A DNA stretch of 11,373 nucleotides from Planctomycetia bacterium. GTDB taxonomy: Bacteria; Planctomycetota; Phycisphaerae; Phycisphaerales; SM1A02. The translations under genes and the position numbers were made by a program. Shown here one piece after another: positions 6,110-11,373 of this stretch. How positions within the stretch are numbered: position 1 is the stretch's first letter; the number at the start of each line of letters is the position of its first letter. The notes under the pieces were generated by a model, which saw nothing but the letters and a program-made list of their open reading frames with translations, did not search any database and had not been told where the DNA came from. Where the stretch lies: NCBI GenBank assembly GCA_009936695.1, contig JAACEA010000239.1, positions 1-11,373 on the forward strand, written 5' to 3'.

Positions 6110-6655
6110 TCAGCCGACCTTCGCGACGGTCTCCCCGTTTTCGAGCTTCTCCTCGAGCGACTTGACGACGCCCATCAGTTTCGAGCCGGGGCTCGTCGCG
6201 GCACCGACCACGTTGCGGTAGGGGGAGAGGAGCAGGGTCACCACGGTGCCCTGGGCCTCTTCACGGGTCGGATACTTGGCGAGGGCCTTCACGCCCGCTT
6301 CGCCGTCGAAGTACACACCGTCGATCGATGCGGCGCAGAGTTCGAGTTCCTTCACCTTCTTGGCCCACGCGACGATCTCGCGGGCGACCTCGACGGGGCT
6401 CTCGGCTCCGTAGGCGATCGCGGCGGGGCCGTTCAGGGCGGGGAAGAGGGCTTCCAGATCGGTTTCTGCGAACGCCTTCTTGGCGAGGGTGTTCTTCAGG
6501 ACCGTGATGTTGATGTCCTTCTTCCGGAGCTCGTTGCGAAGGACGTTGTTCTCCAACGCCTCCATGCCGCGAATCTGGAGGATGACACCACCGTCGACGC
6601 CTTCGAACCGGCGCCGGTAGTCCTCGATGATCATTTCCTTGACGGTCTTGCTCAT
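6110..6655 (-). CDS. rplJ: 50S ribosomal protein L10
   Basis: A 181-residue L10, the stalk base protein that binds 23S rRNA beside L11 and carries L12 dimers on its C-terminal helix. The N-terminal rRNA-binding part runs from MSKTVKEMIIEDY through LRKKDINITVLKNTLAKKAF (about 44-63) to GPAAIAYG (about 76-83). The C-terminal helix region is LMGVVKSLEEKLENG. Length is normal. GGAG lies about 8 nt before the start. Only 19 bases separate it from the rplA stop, too little for a separate full L10-leader element in the intergenic gap. Any L10-L12 feedback site would have to lie inside rplA or elsewhere. Confidence 0.97.
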   Translation of the reverse strand: MSKTVKEMIIEDYRRRFEGVDGGVILQIRGMEALENNVLRNELRKKDINITVLKNTLAKKAFAETDLEALFPALNGPAAIAYGAESPVEVAREIVAWAKKVKELELCAASIDGVYFDGEAGVKALAKYPTREEAQGTVVTLLLSPYRNVVGAATSPGSKLMGVVKSLEEKLENGETVAKVG

Positions 6656-6674
6656 GGTTCGTCTCCAGCGGGGG

Positions 6675-7352
6675 TCAGACGGCGATCTCGACGCCGGGCG
6701 TCATGGTGCCGGACACCACGACCTTCTTGAGGTACACGCCCTTGGTGGACGCCGGCTTGATCTTCTCGACGGTCTCGAGGAAGTGGTTGAGGTTCTCGAA
6801 CAGATCCGCTTCGGAGAAGCTCATCTTCCCGATGACCAGGTGGATGTTGCCACCATCGTCGTTGCGATACTCCTGCTTGCCCGCCGCGAACTCCGCCACC
6901 GCGGTGGCGACGTCGGGGGTCACGGTGCCGGCCTTGGGGCTCGGCATGAGTCCCTTGGGGCCGAGGACCTTGCCGAGTCGTCCGACGAACCGCATCATGT
7001 CGGGACTGGCGATCGCCACGTCGAACTCGGTCCAGCCGCCCATGACCTTGGTCACGAGTTCCTCGCCACCGGCCTCCGCGGCACCGGCCGCGACCGCGGC
7101 CTCGACCTTGTCACTGTTGCAGAAGGCGATCACCCGGGCGGATCGACCGATGCCCTTGGGCATCGCGATCGAGCCTCGCAGGGCCTGGTCGGCCTGCTTC
7201 GGATCGATGCCGAGACTCGCCACCACGTTCACGGACTGATCGAACTTGGTCGCCTTGAAGCCCTTGAGAACCTTCACGGCCTCTTCGGCCGGGACGGGAT
7301 TCTCGGGGAGCATCTCGAGATTGGCCTTCTGTCGCTTGGTGAACTTCGGCAT
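6675..7352 (-). CDS. rplA: 50S ribosomal protein L1
   Basis: A 225-residue L1, which forms the mobile L1 stalk at the ribosomal E site and is a translational repressor of its own operon in several bacteria. The family signature is clear: FVGRLGKVLGPKGLMPSPKA at about 125-144. The N-terminus has KRQKANLEMLP and the end is STKGVYLKKVVVSGTMTPGV. Length is normal. The ATG follows the rplK stop after one base (TGACATG), and its Shine-Dalgarno GGAGGAG lies inside the last rplK codons, so the two are almost certainly translationally coupled. Confidence 0.98.
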   Translation of the reverse strand: MPKFTKRQKANLEMLPENPVPAEEAVKVLKGFKATKFDQSVNVVASLGIDPKQADQALRGSIAMPKGIGRSARVIAFCNSDKVEAAVAAGAAEAGGEELVTKVMGGWTEFDVAIASPDMMRFVGRLGKVLGPKGLMPSPKAGTVTPDVATAVAEFAAGKQEYRNDDGGNIHLVIGKMSFSEADLFENLNHFLETVEKIKPASTKGVYLKKVVVSGTMTPGVEIAV

Positions 7353-7353
7353 G

Positions 7354-7782
7354 TCAGTTCTCCTCCACGTCGACGCCCATCGAACGCGCCGTACCGGCGA
7401 TGACCTTCATCGCGGTCTCGATGCTGCCCGAGTTCATGTCGGGCATCTTCTCTTCGGCGATCGCCCGGAGCTGGTCCTGAGTGAGCTTGCCGACCTTCTT
7501 GATGTGGGGCTCGCCCGAACCGCTTTCGAGCTTGAGCGCGTCCTTGATGAGGATCGCGGCCGGCGAGGCCTTGAGCTCGAACTCGAACGAACGGTCATCG
7601 AAGACCGTGATCACGCAGCCGACGATCTTGCCGTTGAGATCCTTCGTCCGATCGTTGAATGCGGTGATGAACTGTCCCGGGTTGACGCCGTTGGCGCCGA
7701 GGGCGGGACCGATCGGCGGCGCCGGCGTCGCTTTGCCGCCGGGAGCCATGATCTTGAATACCTTGGTGACCTGCTTGGCCAT
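7354..7782 (-). CDS. rplK: 50S ribosomal protein L11
   Basis: A 142-residue L11, which binds the GTPase-associated region of 23S rRNA and is needed for stringent-response activation by RelA-type enzymes. The N-terminal domain has the Pro-rich [18 protein letters not shown] (18-35), the thiostrepton-contact region. The C-terminal rRNA-binding domain has [18 protein letters not shown] and [10 protein letters not shown], ending [13 protein letters not shown]. Length is standard. GGGAGG lies 8 nt before the ATG. It is the first gene of rplK-rplA-rplJ-rplL, behind a good promoter; nusG and secE, common upstream partners, are not there. Confidence 0.98.
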   Translation of the reverse strand: MAKQVTKVFKIMAPGGKATPAPPIGPALGANGVNPGQFITAFNDRTKDLNGKIVGCVITVFDDRSFEFELKASPAAILIKDALKLESGSGEPHIKKVGKLTQDQLRAIAEEKMPDMNSGSIETAMKVIAGTARSMGVDVEEN

Positions 7783-7889
7783 GATTCCTACCTCCCACCG
7801 GGTTCCGGGTGGCCTCTTCGGAGGCTCCGGAGACGACGCCCGGTCAAGCGGGACGTCGAAACCCTGTAGTTCCTGCGGTCTGAGTTGAG
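7783..7889 (-). promoter_or_regulatory. rplK leader with several hairpins
   Basis: Transcript-side hairpins include CGACG-T-CCCG/CGGG-CGTCG (one bulge), GCCTC-CGAA-GAGGC, and CCACC/GGTGG next to the Shine-Dalgarno GGGAGG. In enterobacteria L1 represses this operon by binding the leader. I do not see a clear copy of the 23S L1-site motif, so L1 control is only possible. Confidence 0.35.
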
Positions 7890-7895
7890 CCGAGC

Positions 7896-7924
7896 ACTGT
7901 AGCGAAACGCCGGACGGGTGCCAA
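7896..7924 (-). promoter_or_regulatory. Sigma70-type promoter of the rplKAJL operon
   Basis: On the minus strand TTGGCA (7924-7919) and TACAGT (7901-7896) are separated by exactly 17 nt, matching the consensus at 5 and 4 of 6 positions. Transcription would start near 7889, giving a leader of about 107 nt. The -35 box lies only 5 bases after the protease terminator. Confidence 0.7.
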
Positions 7925-7929
7925 GCCGC

Positions 7930-7965
7930 AAAACGACGGATTCCGGCCGAGAAGGCCGGAATCCG
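7930..7965 (-). terminator. Rho-independent terminator of the metalloprotease gene
   Basis: On the minus strand CGGATTCCGGCC pairs perfectly with GGCCGGAATCCG (12 bp, loop TTCTC), then TCG and four Ts (7933-7930). It starts 36 bases after the protease stop and isolates it from the rplK promoter. Confidence 0.85.
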
Positions 7966-8001
7966 GGGAATGGTCCAGGTTTCAGCCGTCGACCGGCTCG
8001 A

Positions 8002-10305
8002 TCAGGGAATCTCACCCCAGGCGGCGAGGAGGATTCCCAGATCGGCCCCGTTCGTGGTGCCATCGCCGTTCAAGTCGGTCGGACCGGGTTCGCCCCAGCC
8101 AGCGAGCAGCAGGCCGAGGTCGGCCCCGCCGACGAGACCGTCGTCGTTCAGGTCGGCCGAGGGCGCGTCACCCTCACCGTGGGACCACATGGAGGCGGGG
8201 ATCACGTCGTACGGCATGCCGGGCCCGCTGGCCCGAACGATGCAGCCGGCGCCGCCGCCGCGTTCGAAGAAGTCGACCATGATCGCGTGCCGACCGGCCT
8301 GCAGGCCGATCGAACCGGTGCGCTCCTGCATGCCGTGGAGGCCGTCGTTGTCGACCAGGGGCTGGTTCGCGATCCAGAGCCGACTTCCATCGTCGCTCTC
8401 GGTTCCGAAGGTCCAGAGCCCCGGCGCCGGCACGTCGATCCAGCCGGTCCAGCGGACGCCGAAGTTGTCGGCTCGGCCGGTGTCCGCGAATTCACCATTG
8501 GTCGAGGGGGCGTCGATGTTCTCCCAGACCTGCTCGCCGAAGGGCTCGAGCGTCTCGAAGTCCGGGAGCACGCTCGGATTGTCGAGAGCGTAGTACCGAC
8601 CGAGCACGCCCGGAATGGTTCCGGTGGGATTCTCCGGCGGCAGGAGGCCCTCGATCTGCACGGTGACCGACGCGGTGTCGAAGACGGCGTCCGCCCGCAT
8701 CGTGTAGTCGAAGAAGTCGTATCCGGTGTACCCCGCGGGGGAGGTGTAGAGGAGCGCAGCGCTGCCGTTCGGGCCCCAGTCCGGAATCACCTCGATGGTG
8801 CCGCCGTTCGTGGAGACGGTGTCGGTGTTCGTGATGTTGCCGGCCCCACAGGCGAGGCCGGAGTCGTTGCCGAGGACGTTGATGACGGTCGGAACCGATT
8901 CCTCGACCAGCATGAAGTCGTTCAGGGCGATCGTCTCGGGCGTCACCTCGTAGTCGCAGGTCAGCGAGTTGAAGGTCTGGGCGACGTTCTCGATGTTCTC
9001 CGGGCAGAACTCCATTCGGACGTTCGCGAGACCGCCGGGGCAGGTGTGGCAGTAGCTCATGATCGTGGCGTTGGGAACGACCGAGCAGTCACCGCCGGCA
9101 CAGTTGTCGACCCCGATGCTGTGGGTGTGGGGACAGCCGACGTTGTGGCCCAGTTCGTGGGTGTACACCATCAGATCCCAGTTCTGTCCCGAGTTGTTCT
9201 CCACGGGGTAGGGGAAGCTCCCGTTGAGGTTCGCGCTCAGTCCGTAGGCGTAGCTTCCGCAGAGACCCGGAAGCCAGGCGACGCCGCCGCCGAGGCCTCG
9301 GCCACTGAGGAAGTGGGCGAGGTCGCGCTGGACCGATCCCATGTTCTGGTTCCAGTATTCACGGAAGGCCGTGAGTTCCTCACCCGTGCCGCCGGCGCTC
9401 CAGGGGTCCTCCTCCGACCAGAGTCGGATGTAACCGAGTCCCAGTCGAACGCCGAAGTCCCGGTTGTAGATGTGGTTCGCCGCGGCGGTCAGGGTCGCGA
9501 TGTAGGCGGTCGCGGCGACGCGGTCGCCGCCGAAGATTCCGAGCAGTTCCTGGTCCGTCTCGATCGCGAGGCGGACCCGCTTGCAGGGCTCGCCGGACGT
9601 CGACCCCGCGATGCCGCCGCTCGCGGCGTCGGGAACGGTGGGCCCGGGATCGATGCCGGGGCCGACGGGATGCTCGAGCAGGTCGGTGCCGCAGAAGTTC
9701 TCAAGCAGTTCGGGTGCGATCGGCGGAAGAGCATCGAGTCGGTGGACCTTGACGGGCCCGCTGCCGAGTCCGTCCGAGACGCCCCACGCGATGCCGTCGG
9801 CGCGAATCCAGCCTTCGACGCCGGCGGCGCTGAAGCAGAGGAACGCGTCGCCGTCCGGGTCGCCTTCGACTTCACCGCCGAGGGCGAGCACGGTGGGCAC
9901 CGCGAGGTTCGTGTCGCGACCCCGGGCGTCGGTCACGAGTACCTGCGCATCGTCGGTGAACGGATCGATCACATCGAGCCGCAGGGCGATCGAGCCGCCG
10001 AGAGGCAGCGGGAAGTTCCCGATTCGCACTTCACCTCGGAGTTCGGCGGCGATCCGGGCCTGGTCGAGCAGCGTCGGATCGATCGCAAGGTCGAGGGCGG
10101 TCGCCGAGCCCGAGCCCGCGACGGGACGGAGGGGGCTGGGAATCACGTCGGCCGGCATCGGCGTCTGCGGTGGTCGCACCTCGGCGGTTCGGGGCGTCGG
10201 CCGTCGATCGTCGGACGATCGGGCGTCGACGGTGAGAAATCCGAGACCGATCGACGCGGTGAGCGCCAGGAGGCCGGTGGAGGCGAGCCGGTGGGAGGAA
10301 TTCAT
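8002..10305 (-). CDS. Secreted reprolysin-like zinc metalloprotease with PA14 domain and dockerin-like tail
   Basis: A 767-residue secreted metzincin. A signal peptide is likely at 1-28 (hydrophobic LASTGLLALTASIGLGFL, then TVDA). After a propeptide-like region (about 30-235), the catalytic domain (about 240-453) carries HELGHNVGCPH (383-393) with zinc ligands His383, His387, His393 and catalytic Glu384, and a Met-turn IMSY (415-418). Its many cysteines suggest disulfides. Next come a cadherin/Ig-like segment (about 457-553, with INVLGND), a PA14 domain (about 565-708, TFGTESDDGSRLW), common in carbohydrate-binding contexts, and two dockerin-type calcium repeats (718-764). It probably acts on extracellular protein or glycoprotein. 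The ATG at 10305 is chosen because it opens directly onto the signal peptide; an ATG 36 codons earlier gives an Arg-rich, non-signal start. Shine-Dalgarno is weak (AGAAG). Confidence 0.92.
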   Translation of the reverse strand: MNSSHRLASTGLLALTASIGLGFLTVDARSSDDRRPTPRTAEVRPPQTPMPADVIPSPLRPVAGSGSATALDLAIDPTLLDQARIAAELRGEVRIGNFPLPLGGSIALRLDVIDPFTDDAQVLVTDARGRDTNLAVPTVLALGGEVEGDPDGDAFLCFSAAGVEGWIRADGIAWGVSDGLGSGPVKVHRLDALPPIAPELLENFCGTDLLEHPVGPGIDPGPTVPDAASGGIAGSTSGEPCKRVRLAIETDQELLGIFGGDRVAATAYIATLTAAANHIYNRDFGVRLGLGYIRLWSEEDPWSAGGTGEELTAFREYWNQNMGSVQRDLAHFLSGRGLGGGVAWLPGLCGSYAYGLSANLNGSFPYPVENNSGQNWDLMVYTHELGHNVGCPHTHSIGVDNCAGGDCSVVPNATIMSYCHTCPGGLANVRMEFCPENIENVAQTFNSLTCDYEVTPETIALNDFMLVEESVPTVINVLGNDSGLACGAGNITNTDTVSTNGGTIEVIPDWGPNGSAALLYTSPAGYTGYDFFDYTMRADAVFDTASVTVQIEGLLPPENPTGTIPGVLGRYYALDNPSVLPDFETLEPFGEQVWENIDAPSTNGEFADTGRADNFGVRWTGWIDVPAPGLWTFGTESDDGSRLWIANQPLVDNDGLHGMQERTGSIGLQAGRHAIMVDFFERGGGAGCIVRASGPGMPYDVIPASMWSHGEGDAPSADLNDDGLVGGADLGLLLAGWGEPGPTDLNGDGTTNGADLGILLAAWGEIP
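8014..8154 (-). repeat. Two dockerin-type calcium-binding repeats at the protease C-terminus
   Basis: Residues 718-738 and 744-764 are copies of one unit: DLNDDGLVGGADLGLLLAGW and DLNGDGTTNGADLGILLAAW, each followed by G. The Asp/Asn positions of DxNxDG form an EF-hand-like calcium loop, followed by a short hydrophobic helix ending in WG. Many secreted proteins of Phycisphaerae-type planctomycetes end this way; a sorting or attachment role is plausible but unproven. No cohesin is in the window. Confidence 0.8.
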
Positions 10306-10368
10306 GTCTTCTGGATCTCTGGCGGGTTTCGAGGACACCGCGGTCCGGTCGGGACCTCGGCGGCGATG

Positions 10369-10407
10369 CTTCAGCCTAGTCTTCCGACCCGCGAAGGCGG
10401 GCTGAAG
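10369..10407 (-). repeat. Inverted repeat between the amidohydrolase and protease genes
   Basis: CTTCAGCC (10369-10376) and GGCTGAAG (10400-10407) are perfect complements. They overlap a second hairpin, CCCGC-GAAG-GCGGG (10388-10401), by two bases. The structure is 64-102 bases before the protease ATG and about 79 bases after the amidohydrolase stop. With no T-run, it is either a weak terminator for the amidohydrolase or an operator for the protease. No convincing -35/-10 pair was found beside it. Confidence 0.35.
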
Positions 10408-10485
10408 TTCCAAAGAACATTGATTTCAGTCTCTTGAACCCCGGATTGGAGCAGGGCGGGACGGAATCGGGGGAGCGGAACCGAC

Positions 10486-11373
10486 TCAGTTCGCGAGGGC
10501 GATGCGTCTGAAGAGCCGCACGCCGGTCTCGATGGTCGCATCGTTGAAGTCGTACCGGGGCGAATGGAGATCAGGCATCGGATCGGTGGGGGACGGGCGT
10601 TGGCCGAGCAGGAAGAAGCTCGCGGGCACGACCTGCCCGTAGTACGCGAAGTCCTCCCCGCCCATCGTCGGCCGGTCGACTTCGACGAGTCGGTCGGCGC
10701 CCAGTTCGTCGCCGACGATCGTTCGCACGCGGTCCGTGGCGTCCGCGTCGTTCACGGTCACGGGATAGCCGCGGTGATAGCGGATCTCCGCACGGCAGCC
10801 GTGTGCGGTGGCGACCGCGTTCGCCACCTCCTCGATGCGTCGTTCGACGAGATCCTGGATCTCGGCGCGGAGGCTGCGGGCGGTGCCACCGAGGCGGGCG
10901 GACATCGGGATGACGTTGAACGCGGACCCGGCGTCGATCACGGTGACGCTGACCACCGCGGCGTCGAGCGGATCCACGTTGCGTCCGACGATCGACTGGA
11001 GGGCCGTGACGATCGCGGCGGTGGCCACCACCGGGTCGTGACCGAAGTGCGGCTGCGCCGCATGACAGCCTTCGCCGTGCACGTCGATCTCGAAACGATC
11101 GGAGGCCGCGAGCAGCGGGCCGTCCTTGACGCCGACCATGCCGGCATCGAGCATCGGCCAGCCGTGCAGTCCGAACATGCGATCCACCTTGAACGGCGCG
11201 ACGCGGCCTTCGAGGCAACCGTCCTCGACCATGCGTCGTCCACCGCCGCCGCCCTCCTCCGCGGGCTGGAACACCATGACCACGGGGCGTTCGAGTCGTC
11301 CCGCCGCCGATTCGACGGCGAGGGCGCGGGCGGCGCCGAGCAGGATGGTGGTGTGACCGTCGTGTCCGCACGC
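10486..11373 (-). CDS. M20D-family amidohydrolase, N-terminus missing (partial)
   Basis: The last 295 residues of a metal-dependent peptidase M20 subfamily D enzyme, of the type that hydrolyses N-acyl amino acids (hippurate, N-acetyl or indole-acetyl amino acids). The window edge removes roughly the first 90-100 residues. All five expected metal ligands are visible in the fragment: Cys2 and His4 in ACGHDGHTT, Glu40 in PAEEGG, His70 in FGLHGWP, and the His of DLHSPRYDFND near the end. MGGEDFAYY, typical of the family, precedes the last. The lid domain lies between about residues 90 and 200. Third positions are G/C-rich like its neighbours. No signal peptide can be judged. It is followed by a 180-base gap before the protease; the two appear separate. 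The exact substrate is unknown. The first in-window Met (11283) is internal, since conserved ligands lie before it. Confidence 0.93.
   Translation of the reverse strand, partial: ACGHDGHTTILLGAARALAVESAAGRLERPVVMVFQPAEEGGGGGRRMVEDGCLEGRVAPFKVDRMFGLHGWPMLDAGMVGVKDGPLLAASDRFEIDVHGEGCHAAQPHFGHDPVVATAAIVTALQSIVGRNVDPLDAAVVSVTVIDAGSAFNVIPMSARLGGTARSLRAEIQDLVERRIEEVANAVATAHGCRAEIRYHRGYPVTVNDADATDRVRTIVGDELGADRLVEVDRPTMGGEDFAYYGQVVPASFFLLGQRPSPTDPMPDLHSPRYDFNDATIETGVRLFRRIALAN

Noticed and set aside
8014..8154. Dockerin-like tail as evidence of a cellulosome
   Set aside because: No cohesin, scaffoldin or glycoside hydrolase is in the window, and this tail type is widespread in secreted planctomycete proteins.
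10306..10413. Longer metalloprotease start at 10413
   Set aside because: The added 36 residues are Arg-rich and would bury the signal peptide; ATG at 10305 begins it directly.
7918..10437. 839-codon plus-strand frame antisense to the metalloprotease
   Set aside because: The opposite strand has clear catalytic and domain motifs. This frame has low-complexity Gly/Val/Arg/Glu composition and no domain, and crosses the protease terminator and signal-peptide region.

Overview
The window is strongly GC-rich, with mostly G/C-ending codons. Nothing here names the organism, but three things together suggest a motile planctomycete, probably of the Phycisphaerae type (inference). These are a secreted formylglycine sulfatase, a secreted metalloprotease ending in a two-repeat dockerin-like tail of the ADLGxLLAxWG kind, and a ribosomal stalk operon detached from its usual neighbours.

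Layout. (1) 1-156, plus strand: the C-terminal end of an unrecognised gene. (2) 239-3672, plus strand: two paralogous flagellins, each with its own terminator. Flagellin 1 has a short leader. Flagellin 2 is preceded by a 446-base gap holding the flagellin 1 terminator, a sigma70-like promoter and a leader of about 270 nt with many predicted hairpins. Both genes share a 14-base ribosome-binding block, TCACGGAGGATCTC. (3) 3743-5443, minus strand: a secreted sulfatase, convergent with flagellin 2 across a strong UUCG-loop terminator. (4) 5572-7782, minus strand: rplK-rplA-rplJ-rplL, with a promoter 5' of rplK and a terminator after rplL. It is flanked by the sulfatase and the protease, not by secE-nusG and rpoBC. 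(5) 8002-10305, minus strand: a secreted zinc metalloprotease with an Ig-like region, a PA14 domain and a dockerin-like tail. (6) 10486-11373, minus strand: an M20D amidohydrolase cut by the window edge.

How the genes work together. The flagellins build the filament. The four ribosomal proteins form the L11/L10-L12 stalk and the L1 stalk of the 50S subunit. The sulfatase, protease and amidohydrolase look like independent catabolic genes for sulfated polysaccharide, protein and N-acyl amino acids; they do not form one operon with their neighbours. The part most worth a second look is the flagellin 2 leader: mutually exclusive pairings, GGA motifs in hairpin loops next to the Shine-Dalgarno, and an in-frame upstream start with its own Shine-Dalgarno. 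It resembles CsrA-type translational control of flagellin, but this rests on sequence reading alone. I see no RNA gene, insertion sequence, CRISPR array or phage feature.
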